From the NCBI RefSeq assembly GCF_018141005.1, contig NZ_CP046582.1:2914001-2978000 (forward strand): a DNA stretch of 64,000 nt. The letters are read 5' to 3'. Position 1 is the first letter of the stretch; each line of letters opens with the position of its first letter. The notes under the pieces were generated by a model, which saw only the letters and a program-made list of their open reading frames with translations, was not told the DNA's origin and did no database searches. This document shows, in pieces, positions 47,126-55,869 of the stretch. A program made the translations under genes and the position numbers. The stretch comes from Erwinia sp. E602. Lineage in GTDB: Bacteria > Pseudomonadota > Gammaproteobacteria > Enterobacterales > Enterobacteriaceae.

Positions 47126-47968
47126 TTATTCCAGCGCTTCAAACTTCAGCCCGCTGAGCGGCTGCACCTTCTCTTCACGCACCATTTTGTATTCGGTTTG
47201 CGGCCCCAGCCAGCGCTGCCAGATGGCGTCGATCTCGCCGTCCTTCTCCATCGTCGCCAGACTTTCGTTGACCTTTTTCAGCAGCGCGTCGTCATCCTTT
47301 TTCATCCCCACCGCCACCGGCTCCAGCGCCATCGGCTCTTTGATAATCGCCAGCTTCACGCCGTCGGCACCGGCGCGGTTAACCATCTGCAGCGCGGTCA
47401 TCCCGTTGGTGACAAAGCCCAGCGACTTATTCTGCTGCAGCGCCAGGTAGGCGGAGGCAGTGTCCTGGAAGGTCACCGGGCGGGCACCGGCCAGGCGGAT
47501 TGCCTGCTCTGAGGTGGAGCCTTTCGTCGAGCTGAGGCGTTTGTCTTTGAAATCTGCCGGGGTTTTCGCCGCGTTGGCCTCCTTAACGACCAGCACCTCT
47601 TTGGCGATATAGTACGGGTCGCTGTAGGCGATCTGCCGCGCGCGGCTTTTGGTGTAAGCGAGGTTGGCGATCAGTACGTCAGCACGTCCGGTGGTCAGAA
47701 TGGCGATGCGCGCCTCAACCGACACCGGCATCAGGTTAGCTTTTACGCCCAGCTGCTTTGCCAGCGCGTGGCAGAGGTCAACATCCATGCCCGCCAGTTC
47801 GCGGGTTTTCGGATCCGGTGAGGAGAACGGCGGCGTGTCGCTGTAAACGCCACAGTTCAGCGATCCACGGCTGGTGATGTCGCTTAAGGTGTCCGCACGG
47901 GCGGAGAGACTGGTGCTCAGCAGTAATGGCAAACAGAGTGCCAGTGACAGCGGAAAAGGTTTTCTCAT
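47126..47968 (-). CDS. Amino-acid ABC transporter substrate-binding protein
   Basis: 280-residue SBP_bac_3 protein with a signal peptide ending LSARAD. Motifs: GSLNCGVYSDTPPFSSPDP, LAGMDVDLCHALAKQLGV, RIAILTTGRADVLIANLAYT and AIWQRWLGP. It is the last gene of the minus-strand cluster 53972-47126 and probably supplies the periplasmic receptor for the two permeases and ATPase just upstream. In context (5-oxoprolinase genes), 5-oxoproline or another lactam/amino acid is a possible ligand; that is inference. Confidence 0.88.
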   Translation of the reverse strand: MRKPFPLSLALCLPLLLSTSLSARADTLSDITSRGSLNCGVYSDTPPFSSPDPKTRELAGMDVDLCHALAKQLGVKANLMPVSVEARIAILTTGRADVLIANLAYTKSRARQIAYSDPYYIAKEVLVVKEANAAKTPADFKDKRLSSTKGSTSEQAIRLAGARPVTFQDTASAYLALQQNKSLGFVTNGMTALQMVNRAGADGVKLAIIKEPMALEPVAVGMKKDDDALLKKVNESLATMEKDGEIDAIWQRWLGPQTEYKMVREEKVQPLSGLKFEALE

Positions 47969-47992
47969 CGTTTTCAGGCTCCGGTTATTATT

Positions 47993-48730
47993 TTAATGCT
48001 GACGCAGGTCAGTGAGGAAACGCTGCGCACGCGGGTGCTGCGGCTGGGTGAAGAAGCTCTGCGGCTGGGCTTTCTCCAGTATTTTGCCTTCATCCATAAA
48101 CCAGATGGTGTCGGCGACTTCACGGGCAAAATTCATCTCATGGGTAACGCACATCATGGTCATACCTTCGTTCGCCAGGCTGCGCATCACGCTCAGCACT
48201 TCGCCGACCATCTCCGGGTCAAGCGCCGAGGTCGGCTCGTCGAACAGCATCACCGGCGGTTTCATCGCAAGCGCGCGGGCAATCGCCACGCGCTGCTGCT
48301 GGCCGCCGGAGAGCTGTGCCGGCCACGCGTTAGCCTTGTGCGCCAGCCCGACGCGATCCAGTAGCGCCAGCGCCTGCTGCTTCGCCTCGGCTTTGCGCAC
48401 GCCCAGCACTTTGACTGGCGAGATCATGATGTTGTCCAGCACCGACAGGTGCGGGAACAGGTTAAAGCTCTGAAACACAAAACCGATGCGCGATCGCAAC
48501 TGGTTCTGCTGGGTGCTGCTGCCGTGAATGTCCTGGCCGTCAAAGACGATCTGCCCTTCCTGGATCGGCTCCAGCCGGTTAACGGTGCGGATCAGCGTCG
48601 ATTTGCCGGAACCGGACGGCCCGCACACCACCACCACCTCGCCGCTGTTCACTTCCGCATTGAGATCGGCAAGCGCGTGATAGGCACCGTACCATTTGTT
48701 CACCTGGTTAAAGCGAATAATCGGATTCAT
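47993..48730 (-). CDS. Polar amino-acid ABC transporter ATPase (GlnQ-like)
   Basis: 245-residue ATPase: Walker [10 protein letters not shown] (37-45), [16 protein letters not shown], signature QLSGGQQQR, Walker [15 protein letters not shown] and H-loop CVTHEM. It starts 3 nt after the stop of the permease gene and precedes the binding-protein gene, so it belongs to the same importer. Confidence 0.92.
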   Translation of the reverse strand: MNPIIRFNQVNKWYGAYHALADLNAEVNSGEVVVVCGPSGSGKSTLIRTVNRLEPIQEGQIVFDGQDIHGSSTQQNQLRSRIGFVFQSFNLFPHLSVLDNIMISPVKVLGVRKAEAKQQALALLDRVGLAHKANAWPAQLSGGQQQRVAIARALAMKPPVMLFDEPTSALDPEMVGEVLSVMRSLANEGMTMMCVTHEMNFAREVADTIWFMDEGKILEKAQPQSFFTQPQHPRAQRFLTDLRQH

Positions 48731-48733
48731 GCG

Positions 48734-49492
48734 TTACTCCTCGATAGCGGATTTGGTTGCCAGTGAGACACTGCGCTGCGGCACGGCGGCCTGCTCAGCC
48801 CGGTTGCGCCTGGCATTGATGCGTCGTTCCAGCCAGCCGGCGAACCAGGTCAGGCTGAAGCAGATGATGTAGTAACTGATGGCGACAATGGCGAACACCT
48901 GAAACGGCTTGGTCAGCAGCTGGTTGTTGACCTGGTTGGCGGCATAGGTCAGCTCCGGCACGTTGATCACGTAGCCGAGGGTACTGTCCTTGATGATGGA
49001 GACCAGCTGGCTGACCAGGCTTGGCAGCATATTGAACAGCGCCTGCGGCAGGATCACCTGCCGGAAGGTGCGGGTGTAGCTCATGCCCAGCGCACGGGAG
49101 GCTTCGTACTGCCCTTTCGGCAGCGCCTGAATACCGGCACGCACGATTTCGGCAATATAGGCGCTCTCATACACCACCAGCGTGCAGAGCATGGTGCCGA
49201 AGCCGCTCAGCGTGTGCCCCAGCACCAGCGGCACGCAGAAGTAGGTCCAGAACACCACCATCAGCAGCGGCACGCCGCGCAGCACGTAAACCCAGGCGGT
49301 GGCCGGCCAGCGCAGAATGCGGAACGGCGAGATACGGGCCATACCGAGCAGCACGCCCACCGGCAGCGCCAGCACAATCGCCGACAGCGACACCAGCAGC
49401 GTACAGAGCACTCCGCCCAGCGGGCCGTTGGGGTACTGCCCCATCAGGAACAGCATGCCGTTCTGCTGTAAAATCGTCAGCATTTCACTCAT
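48734..49492 (-). CDS. Amino-acid ABC transporter permease
   Basis: 252-residue GlnP/HisM-type permease. YVLRGVPLLMVVFWTYFCVP and EASRALGMSYTRTFRQVILPQALFN are the family signatures. The C-terminal tail is long and charged. It is 5 nt downstream of the second permease gene. Two different permeases indicate a heterodimer like GltJK. Confidence 0.9.
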   Translation of the reverse strand: MSEMLTILQQNGMLFLMGQYPNGPLGGVLCTLLVSLSAIVLALPVGVLLGMARISPFRILRWPATAWVYVLRGVPLLMVVFWTYFCVPLVLGHTLSGFGTMLCTLVVYESAYIAEIVRAGIQALPKGQYEASRALGMSYTRTFRQVILPQALFNMLPSLVSQLVSIIKDSTLGYVINVPELTYAANQVNNQLLTKPFQVFAIVAISYYIICFSLTWFAGWLERRINARRNRAEQAAVPQRSVSLATKSAIEE

Positions 49493-49497
49493 TCAGC

Positions 49498-50199
49498 CTA
49501 CCTCGCAGTGACACGGTGGAAACGCTGCGCCAGCAGCGCGCCTGCGGCCATCAGCAGCAGGGAGAAGACCAGGTAACAGAACGTCGAGACCAGATACGCT
49601 TCGAAGGTGCGGAAGGTGTAGTTCTCGATTTCCCGGGTCACGTAGGTCAGGTCGGCAACGCCTATCACCATCGCCAGGCTGGTATTTTTAAACAGCAGCA
49701 CGGTGTGGTTAATCAGGGCCGGCAGCGCGTTGCGCACCCCCTGCGGCAGAATAATCAGCCGCATTGACTGCACGTAGCTCATGCCCAGCGCGCGTGCCGC
49801 CTCGCTCTGCCCGTCCGGCGTGGCGCGCAGGCCGCTGCGGATATCCTCCGAGAAGTAGGCCGACTGGCACATGCCCAGCGCCACCAGCGAGAACAGGAAC
49901 TCGGCGTTGAACTCGTTCAGCCACATCTGCACCGACTCCGGCAGCAGCGTGGGGATGGCGAAATACCACATCATCAGCTGGATCAGGGTCGGCACGTTGC
50001 GGTGGTAAGAGACCCAGGCCGCCACCAGCCACTCCAGTGGCCGCACTCTGGTCAGGCGGATCACCACCAGCACCATCGCCAGCACCATCGCCAGCAGCCA
50101 GGCACCCACCGCCAGCTGCAGCGTCAGCCACATGCCGTCAAGGATCATATGCCCGTACTGGCCGTGCAGAATGACGCTAAAATCGAGTGAACCGTTCAT
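49498..50199 (-). CDS. Amino-acid ABC transporter permease
   Basis: 233-residue permease starting at ATG 50199 with GAGG 9 nt upstream. YHRNVPTLIQLMMWYFAIP and EAARALGMSYVQSMRLIILPQGVRN are present. It resembles GltJ-type glutamate/aspartate permeases in its NVP loop. It follows the SDR gene by 26 nt, linking transport to the catabolic genes. Confidence 0.9.
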   Translation of the reverse strand: MNGSLDFSVILHGQYGHMILDGMWLTLQLAVGAWLLAMVLAMVLVVIRLTRVRPLEWLVAAWVSYHRNVPTLIQLMMWYFAIPTLLPESVQMWLNEFNAEFLFSLVALGMCQSAYFSEDIRSGLRATPDGQSEAARALGMSYVQSMRLIILPQGVRNALPALINHTVLLFKNTSLAMVIGVADLTYVTREIENYTFRTFEAYLVSTFCYLVFSLLLMAAGALLAQRFHRVTAR

Positions 50200-50225
50200 C
50201 AGCAAGGCCCTCAGTCAGTTACGCG

Positions 50226-50978
50226 TTAGCGCGGTGCATCACCGGGACGCATGATGGACAGCCCGCCCGGCACCTGCAGCGTCGGGGTGATCTCGATATT
50301 GCCAATGTTCACCGCCACCGGTGCCGCGATGGCGAAGGCCACGGTGTCGGCAATGTCTTTGGCCGTCGGCAGCTCGAAGCCGTCGATAAACTGCTTACGC
50401 GCGCCCTCTTTATCGCCGCTGACGTTGCCGAAGATGTCGGTGGCAACGCGTCCCGGACACACTTCGGTGATGCGCACGCGCTTGCCGTAGCAGTCGACGC
50501 GCAGCTGGCGCGACAGCGCATGTACACCGGCTTTGGTGGCGTGGTAGATCGAGTTGCCACCGAAGTTGTAGATCGCGGCAATCGAGGTGATGTTGATGAC
50601 GTGGCCGCGATCGCGATCGACCATGCCCGGCACCAGCAGGCGGCACAGGTGCAGCACCGCACGCAGGTTAACGTCGACCTGGGTCTCAATATGCTGCGCT
50701 TCGGACTGCAGGATTGAGCCCGGGTGCGAGACGCCGGCGTTGTTAACCAGAATGTCGATCTCCAGGTTCTGGCACAGTTCAGTCAGCGCCGCCACGTCAG
50801 AGACGTCGATGGCGTGCGGAATACAGCCGGTACGCGCGGCCAGCTGCTCCAGTTCGTTGTGGCGACGCGCCACGGCATGAACGACGATCCCTTCCTGGCA
50901 CAAACGCTCAACGATCGCTTCACCCATTCCGGCTGAAGCACCGGTAACCAGCGCGGTTTTATAATCTGCAAACGGCAT
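50226..50978 (-). CDS. Short-chain dehydrogenase/reductase (YdfG-like)
   Basis: 250-residue classical SDR. NAD(P)-binding TGASAGMG (12-19), NNAG in DILVNNAGVS, catalytic Tyr145 and Lys149 in YHATKAG, and PGRVATDIFG after the active site. The Arg/His pair in VARRHNELEQL suggests NADP use. It resembles YdfG-type 3-hydroxy acid dehydrogenases, but position between the oxoprolinase genes and the amino-acid importer suggests a role in handling the imported compound. Substrate not known. Confidence 0.85.
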   Translation of the reverse strand: MPFADYKTALVTGASAGMGEAIVERLCQEGIVVHAVARRHNELEQLAARTGCIPHAIDVSDVAALTELCQNLEIDILVNNAGVSHPGSILQSEAQHIETQVDVNLRAVLHLCRLLVPGMVDRDRGHVINITSIAAIYNFGGNSIYHATKAGVHALSRQLRVDCYGKRVRITEVCPGRVATDIFGNVSGDKEGARKQFIDGFELPTAKDIADTVAFAIAAPVAVNIGNIEITPTLQVPGGLSIMRPGDAPR

Positions 50979-51107
50979 AGACTTCTCCTGATGTTCTTTT
51001 TGCTCTGTTTTGACTCTATCCGCTCATCGCGGTGAGGGGTAAGAGGGAAAGGCTTTAGGGCAATAAGGCTGCCTTATAGCGGCTATAGTAATAAGCTATG
51101 CCACTGT

Positions 51108-51881
51108 TTATTCATAGGAATGTTTCGATATCGGGATGATTTCCCCGCCCGCATTCGCAATATCCTGGCGCAGTTGTGCGATCAGTTGCAGCGCACCCGG
51201 GGTATCGCCATGCAGTAAAACCGACGAGATGTCCATCGCCAGCAGCGTGCCGTCAATGGCGTTGATGCTGCCGGTCTGCAACAGCGTCAGCACGCGCTGG
51301 CTGACCAGCAACGGATCGTGGATCACCGCCCCTGGCTCGCCGCGCGGTACCAGCAGCCCGTTTGCCTGATAGGCGCGGTCCGCCAGGAAGGTACAGGCCA
51401 CCCGCAGCCCCAGCTCGCGGGCGCAGCGTTCAACGGCGTTACCGGCGGTGGTGCTGATAATGATGTCAGGATCGAACGCCTGCACCGCCGCCAGCAGCGG
51501 TCGCGCCAGCGCGTCGTCCTCGGCGGCCATATTGCCCAGCGCGCCGTGAAAGCTCATATGGCTGAGCGGGTAGCCCTCTACGCGGGCAAAGGCGGCCAGC
51601 GCTCCCAGCTGATAAGTGACATAATGCGCCAGGGTGGCGGTATCAATCTGCATGCGGCGGCGGCCAAAACCGGCCAGGTCGGGGAAGCCAACGTGCGCCC
51701 CGAGATCGACGCCGTGGCGTCTGGCCAGCGCCACGCTGGCCGCCATGATCGCCGCATCCCCGGCGTGAAACCCGCAGGCGACGTTGGCAGAGCTGATCAG
51801 TGCCATCAGTCCGGCGTCATCGCCCATGCGCCAGTCACCAAAGCCTTCGCCGAGATCGGCGTTAAGATCAATGGCTCTCAT
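51108..51881 (-). CDS. pxpA: 5-oxoprolinase subunit A (LamB/YcsF family)
   Basis: 257-residue subunit of the ATP-dependent enzyme opening 5-oxoproline (pyroglutamate) to glutamate. Start ATG 51881 with GGAG upstream; a longer frame exists but overlaps the previous gene. Family motifs: DLNADLGEGFGDW at the N-terminus, SANVACGFHAGDA, GVDLGAHVGFPDLAGFGRR and VEGYPLSHMSFHGALGN (usually VKPHGALYN). It works with PxpB and PxpC, encoded upstream in the same transcript. Confidence 0.88.
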   Translation of the reverse strand: MRAIDLNADLGEGFGDWRMGDDAGLMALISSANVACGFHAGDAAIMAASVALARRHGVDLGAHVGFPDLAGFGRRRMQIDTATLAHYVTYQLGALAAFARVEGYPLSHMSFHGALGNMAAEDDALARPLLAAVQAFDPDIIISTTAGNAVERCARELGLRVACTFLADRAYQANGLLVPRGEPGAVIHDPLLVSQRVLTLLQTGSINAIDGTLLAMDISSVLLHGDTPGALQLIAQLRQDIANAGGEIIPISKHSYE

Positions 51882-52320
51882 TTGCTGTCTCCTCTGTGAT
51901 GACCTGTGCCACCGGCTGGCCGTACTCCACCCGCTGTCCATGACTGACCGTATAACCCGCCAGCCTGCCGCCGGTTTGTGCCCGTAACGGCAGACAGATC
52001 GGCCCGACCTGCAGCAGCGCCAGCAGATCGCCCGCCGCCACCGTCCCCTGCTCCTCCGCCAGCGCCTTGCCGGTGAGCGGGTCCTGCAGCCAGATATGGC
52101 CGGGCATCGATGCCGTCAGCGCCAGCGGTTCCGGCGGTGCTGGCGGTGCCTGTGGTTCCGGCGCGGCCACGCCGGCGGCGGCGGCGGCGGGTAATGCTGA
52201 TGCGCCGCCCGGTTCGCAGGTCAGCCGCACGGCATAATCTGCACCTTTGATCTCGATGCTCTCCAGCCCGCTGCGGCGCAGCCGGCGGGCAATCGCCTGA
52301 ATTTCACGAAATGCTAACAT
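51868..52320 (-). CDS. Biotin-carrier-like protein lacking the biotinyl lysine
   Basis: 150-residue AccB-like protein. The N-terminal part (IQAIARRLRRSGLESIEIKGADYAVRL) and the Ala/Pro-rich hinge (about 40-68) are as in BCCP. The C-terminal biotinyl domain is recognisable (MPGHIWLQDP, GDLLALLQ, GRLAGYTVSHGQRVEYGQPVAQV), but the EAMKM motif is replaced by QVGPI. The lysine is absent, so it should not carry biotin. It sits between pxpC and pxpA. AccB-like partners are known in some oxoprolinase clusters, where pxpC belongs to the carboxyltransferase-like fold family. A structural or regulatory role is likely. Confidence 0.8.
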   Translation of the reverse strand: MLAFREIQAIARRLRRSGLESIEIKGADYAVRLTCEPGGASALPAAAAAGVAAPEPQAPPAPPEPLALTASMPGHIWLQDPLTGKALAEEQGTVAAGDLLALLQVGPICLPLRAQTGGRLAGYTVSHGQRVEYGQPVAQVITEETANESH

Positions 52321-52329
52321 CCTGCCTCC

Positions 52330-53304
52330 TCAGGCCTGCTGTGGGCACAGCCGGTAGTCTTCAATACGCTGGCACAGGGCATCAAGCCACTGCTGACGCT
52401 CGCGCCCGGCGCCCTCCGCCTGCTGCCAGTTCACTTCCACAAACTGCACGCTGCTGCCCACCGGCACCTGGCCGAGCAGCCACATATCGGCGTCGATCAC
52501 CGTGCCGAGTTTCGGATAGCCGCCGCTGGGCTGGGCATCGCGCATCTGAATAATCGGCTGACCGCTGTGGGTCACCTGGATAACCCCGGGGATGATGCCG
52601 TGAGAACGCATCTCCAGCGGGGTTTTCGCCACCAGGCCCTCGCCTTCCAGCCGGTAGCCATAGCGGTTGCTCTGCGGCGTGACGCGCCACTGCTGCTGCC
52701 AGAATCGGGCTACTGAGGCATCGGTAAAGGCGCGGTATTCGGCGGCGGGAAGCACCCGCACCTGCGGAATACCGGTCGGGTTATCGCTCAGCGCCAGCCG
52801 TGGCGGCGCGATACCAAAGTCGGTAGCACCCTGCCAGTCCGTCAGGCACGGGCTGAGGCAGTCACCCTGCTGCAGGCCACGGCCATGAAAACCACCAAAC
52901 TCGCCGCGCAGCTGGGTGCTGCGCGAGCCAAGTACAGGCGGTACGTCCACGCCGCCCGGCAGGTGCAGGTAGCTGCGTGCGGAGAAGCGCGAGGCGTGCA
53001 GGGTCAGCACGTCACCGGCGCGCGCCTGCGCCACCCACCAGGCCGGGATGCGCCGCTCGCCCAGCGTGGCGCTGCTGTCGCCACCGCTGAGGGCAAAGGC
53101 GCAGTCGCGGGTGAAGCGCAGACGGAACGGGAACAGCGGCACTTCGATGGCCGCGTCGTCCGGCTGATTGCCGAGCAGCGCGTTGCCAAGGCGCAGCGCC
53201 AGCGGATCCATTGCACCGGCGGTGCCGACGCCGTAGTGCAGCGCGCCAAAGCGGCCGGTGTCCTGCACGCTGGTCAGCGCGGTGGTACGTTCGATAACGA
53301 TCAT
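52330..53304 (-). CDS. pxpC: 5-oxoprolinase subunit C (KipA/urea amidolyase-related)
   Basis: 324-residue cyclophilin-like carboxyltransferase-domain protein. Motifs TSVQDTGRFGALHYGVGTAGAMDPLALRLGNALLGN, GPRGFHGRG-like FGGFHGRGLQQGD and SNRYGYRLEGEGL, MRSHGIIPGVIQV and QPSGGYPKLGTVIDADMWLLGQ are the family hallmark. Its ATG overlaps the pxpB stop by 4 nt. Together with PxpB and PxpA it forms the bacterial 5-oxoprolinase. Confidence 0.92.
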   Translation of the reverse strand: MIVIERTTALTSVQDTGRFGALHYGVGTAGAMDPLALRLGNALLGNQPDDAAIEVPLFPFRLRFTRDCAFALSGGDSSATLGERRIPAWWVAQARAGDVLTLHASRFSARSYLHLPGGVDVPPVLGSRSTQLRGEFGGFHGRGLQQGDCLSPCLTDWQGATDFGIAPPRLALSDNPTGIPQVRVLPAAEYRAFTDASVARFWQQQWRVTPQSNRYGYRLEGEGLVAKTPLEMRSHGIIPGVIQVTHSGQPIIQMRDAQPSGGYPKLGTVIDADMWLLGQVPVGSSVQFVEVNWQQAEGAGRERQQWLDALCQRIEDYRLCPQQA

Positions 53305-53972
53305 GCCAGCACCCGGCTTACCCGAAAGCGAATGCTGTCGCCGGGTTGCAGCCGCACCGGGGATTCGGCGTGGGCATCAAAGAAGACGAAATCAGTGCGG
53401 CCGATGGTGTTCCAGCCGCTGGGGCCTGGCGAAGCCGAGACGCCGGTTTGCACGCCACCTATTGATACCGATCCACCGGGAATGCTCTGCACCGGCGTGC
53501 TGCGGCGCGGGGTGGCGATCGCCGGATCCATATTGCCGAGGTAGCAGTAGCCGGGATGGCTGCCGAGGGCGTAAACCGGATAAAGCGGTTCGCTGTGGCG
53601 CTGGACGATCTCCTGAATGGTCATGCCGGTGTGTTCGGCAACGTCACAGATGTGCGGGCCGGGCTCACCGCCGTAGGTGACGTCCAGTTCGATGACGCGG
53701 CCGGAGAAGGTTTTGCTCTCGCCGCGCTGCCACTGGCGCTGCAATTGTTCGAACAGCGATGCGCCTTCGCGCAGCTGCGGGCCGAACACCAGCATCAGAT
53801 TATTCATGCCCGGCACGACGCCACGGATGGCGTTGAGCTCCTGCGCGTAGTCCGCCAGCGCCCAGATGCGCTGCTGGTTTTCCAGGCTGAGTTCACCGGG
53901 GGCTTCGAACAGCACCGCGTGGGTGCCAAGCCAGCTGATTTGCGGGGTCTGTAACTGACGTGCTGGATCCAT
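53301..53972 (-). CDS. pxpB: 5-oxoprolinase subunit B (KipI family)
   Basis: 223-residue allophanate-hydrolase subunit-1-like protein. Typical IRGVVPGMNNLMLVFGP, VTYGGEPGPHICDVAEHTGMTIQEIVQRHSEPLYPVYALGSHPGYCYLG and SVSIGGVQTGVSASPGPSGWNTIGRT are present. ATG 53972 is preceded by GAGGAAA. It is the first gene of a transcript that seems to run to 47126 (pxpB-pxpC-accB-like-pxpA-SDR-ABC importer), and a LysR regulator lies 1 kb upstream. Confidence 0.92.
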   Translation of the reverse strand: MDPARQLQTPQISWLGTHAVLFEAPGELSLENQQRIWALADYAQELNAIRGVVPGMNNLMLVFGPQLREGASLFEQLQRQWQRGESKTFSGRVIELDVTYGGEPGPHICDVAEHTGMTIQEIVQRHSEPLYPVYALGSHPGYCYLGNMDPAIATPRRSTPVQSIPGGSVSIGGVQTGVSASPGPSGWNTIGRTDFVFFDAHAESPVRLQPGDSIRFRVSRVLA

Positions 53973-54117
53973 TCCATTTCCTCAACGTGGTATCCGCTAA
54001 CGGAAAAACCGTGATGGGAACACTGTATCTTGTGGCTTTTGCCCGGGTGTAAGAGGGTTTCGCTTTAGGGTGATAAGAGAGCCTTATTACTGTTGGCTGT
54101 GGTGTTGCTGTCTTAGG

Positions 54118-54470
54118 GCGTAGCTTTCTGCTCTGGTGGTGGGTTCAGTTGTTGCGTTGCTGTTTTAAAGGCGTGGCTTTCTGCTCTGGTGGTGGGTTCA
54201 GTTGTTGCGTTGCTGTTTTAAAAGCGTGGCTTTCTGCTCTGGTGGTGGGTTCGGCCGCGGGCGAAAGAACGCCGGGACGCTGCAAGTACGTCCATGTAAG
54301 CTCGGGCGGCGCTCCCTGCGCCGCACGCCCGGCTAACCTTTTCGCCCGCGTCCTCCCTGCCAGCTGTTGTGTTGCTGTCTTAAAGACGTGGCTTTCTGCT
54401 CTGGTGCCGGGTTCAGTTGTTGCGTTGCTGTCTTAAAGGCGTAGCTTCCTGTTCTCGTGCCGGGTTCAGC
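54118..54470. repeat. 53-bp repeat units, five copies in two groups
   Basis: A 53-bp unit beginning GCGTGGCTTTCTGCTCTGGT starts at 54118, 54171 and 54224, then at 54386 and 54439, the two groups being split by a palindromic element. Copies within a group are spaced exactly 53 bp, and differ by a few bases. No reading frame or RNA gene explains it. Confidence 0.9.
54256..54350. repeat. 95-bp palindromic element, copy 1
   Basis: Inverted ends CGCGGGCGAAAG and CTTTTCGCCCGCG flank a core with further inverted segments (GGGCGGCGC / GCGCCGCACGCCC). A near-identical copy lies at 54471-54566. Such ends suggest a MITE- or REP/BIME-like dispersed repeat. Confidence 0.8.
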
Positions 54471-54566
54471 CGCGGGCGAAAAGAACGCCGGGACGCTGCA
54501 AGTACGTCCATGTAAGCTCGTGCGGCGCTCCCTGCGCCGCACGCCCGGCTAACCTTTTCGCCCGCG
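54471..54566. repeat. 96-bp palindromic element, copy 2
   Basis: Near-identical to 54256-54350, with the ends now matching as CGCGGGCGAAAAG / CTTTTCGCCCGCG over 13 bp. Each copy follows a 53-bp unit directly, so the pair was probably amplified as a composite. Confidence 0.8.
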
Positions 54567-54721
54567 TCCTCCCTGTTGGCTATTGCGTTGCTGCTAAAGA
54601 CATCGCTTTTCGCCAGTGCTTCTGGCGGCTAAACAGCAGAGACTGTTTGGTCGGCTTTAATTTTGCCTGGTTTGGTTTTATCTGATTTTGTTTCAAAACA
54701 GCAACACAGAAAATAACAGGC

Positions 54722-54823
54722 AATCGGGGTTTATCCGGGTTAGCGGACCTTCGGGCACAGGGACGTGCCCGGCAGAGCCCAGGGACGTTACTGGCGTGTC
54801 CGCGATCCGGATAAACCCCGATT
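54722..54823. repeat. 102-bp palindromic element of a second type
   Basis: Perfect 17-bp inverted arms (AATCGGGGTTTATCCGG at 54722-54738 and its complement at 54807-54823), with a nested inverted pair GCGGAC / GTCCGC (54743-54748, 54798-54803). It does not resemble the 95-bp element. Two different dispersed palindromes within 600 bp mark this intergenic region as a repeat sink. Confidence 0.8.
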
Positions 54824-54945
54824 AGCCGGGCACCTTAACCCGAAGCGACCAGCGGTCCCAAAGCCACACCCCGTCAGGCCAGGCACCGGAACCTGAAACG
54901 ACAAAAAGTACGCCTGAGTGCTGCCTTTTGGGTGGTGGGAGGGGC

Positions 54946-55869
54946 TTAGCTCACCAGCGTCAGCGGCCGGTTGTCCTGGGTGCGTTCGGCCATCAGCGAC
55001 AGCAGGATCTTCTTCACCGCTTCGGCCGGCTGCGACAGCGGCAGATGATCGGATGTACAGAAGGAGAGCGGTGCCTGAATCGGTTCGACGATCTTGCTCA
55101 TGCGCAGCAGTGGTGCCTGCTTCAGCATCTGACGGGCGATCGACTCCGGCAGAATGGTGGAACCCAGATTACTGGCCAGCGCCTGGGCCAGCGTGGTGGC
55201 CGACTCGATTTCGCACGTCACTTTGTAAGCAAGATTCTTCTGCACAAAAGCTTCATCGACCAGCTTACGCATAATGTTGTAGATGCGCGGCAGGAACAGG
55301 TCAAGATGGGCGATCTGTTCGAGGGTCACGGTTTTACCGAAGCGGGCCTCGGACGGCGGCGTCACCAGCCACAAATCTTCTTTCATCAGCGGGATAAAGG
55401 CCAGACCGTGCACCTGGCGGTTGCCGTACAGCACCGCCATATCCATGCGTCCGCTCATAATCAGCTCGCTGAGGGTGGTGCCAAAACTCTCATTAAAGTA
55501 GAGCAGGATGCCGGGATGCTGGCGACGCACCTCCTCCATCAGCGGCAGCGCCAGCAGCGAAGCGGCGGTGCCGGGGGCCAGGCCCACGGAAACCTGCCCG
55601 CTCAATGCCTGGCCCGCACCATCGATCGCGCTCTGCGCCTGTTCGCACTGACGCAGGATCGCCTGAGCATGGGCGTAGAGAATATTGCCGGCCTCGGTGG
55701 GGGTGACGCCGCGCTTGGTGCGGATCAACAGCTGCTGACCCACCTCCCCCTCCAGCGAGGCCAGCTGCTGGCTGAGCGCCGGCTGGGCGATGTGCAGAAT
55801 ATCGGCCGCCTGGGTCAAACTGCCAACGTCGACAATTTTGATAAAATACTTAAGCCGCCTGAGATTCAT
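54946..55869 (-). CDS. LysR-family transcriptional regulator
   Basis: 307-residue regulator. The N-terminal HTH (about 1-60) reads MNLRRLKYFIKIVDVGSLTQAA with HIAQPALSQQLASLEGEVGQQLL; the C-terminal co-inducer domain starts near SGQVSVGLAPGTAASLLALPLM. It resembles the nac/cynR-like group acting on nitrogen metabolism, but that is an impression. It is transcribed toward the oxoprolinase operon and away from the aminotransferase/RraA pair, sharing a 327-bp control region with the latter. Either or both could be targets. Confidence 0.88.
   Translation of the reverse strand: MNLRRLKYFIKIVDVGSLTQAADILHIAQPALSQQLASLEGEVGQQLLIRTKRGVTPTEAGNILYAHAQAILRQCEQAQSAIDGAGQALSGQVSVGLAPGTAASLLALPLMEEVRRQHPGILLYFNESFGTTLSELIMSGRMDMAVLYGNRQVHGLAFIPLMKEDLWLVTPPSEARFGKTVTLEQIAHLDLFLPRIYNIMRKLVDEAFVQKNLAYKVTCEIESATTLAQALASNLGSTILPESIARQMLKQAPLLRMSKIVEPIQAPLSFCTSDHLPLSQPAEAVKKILLSLMAERTQDNRPLTLVS

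Noticed and set aside
54118..54566. Possible CRISPR array
   Set aside because: The 53-bp units are contiguous without unique spacers and no cas gene is present.
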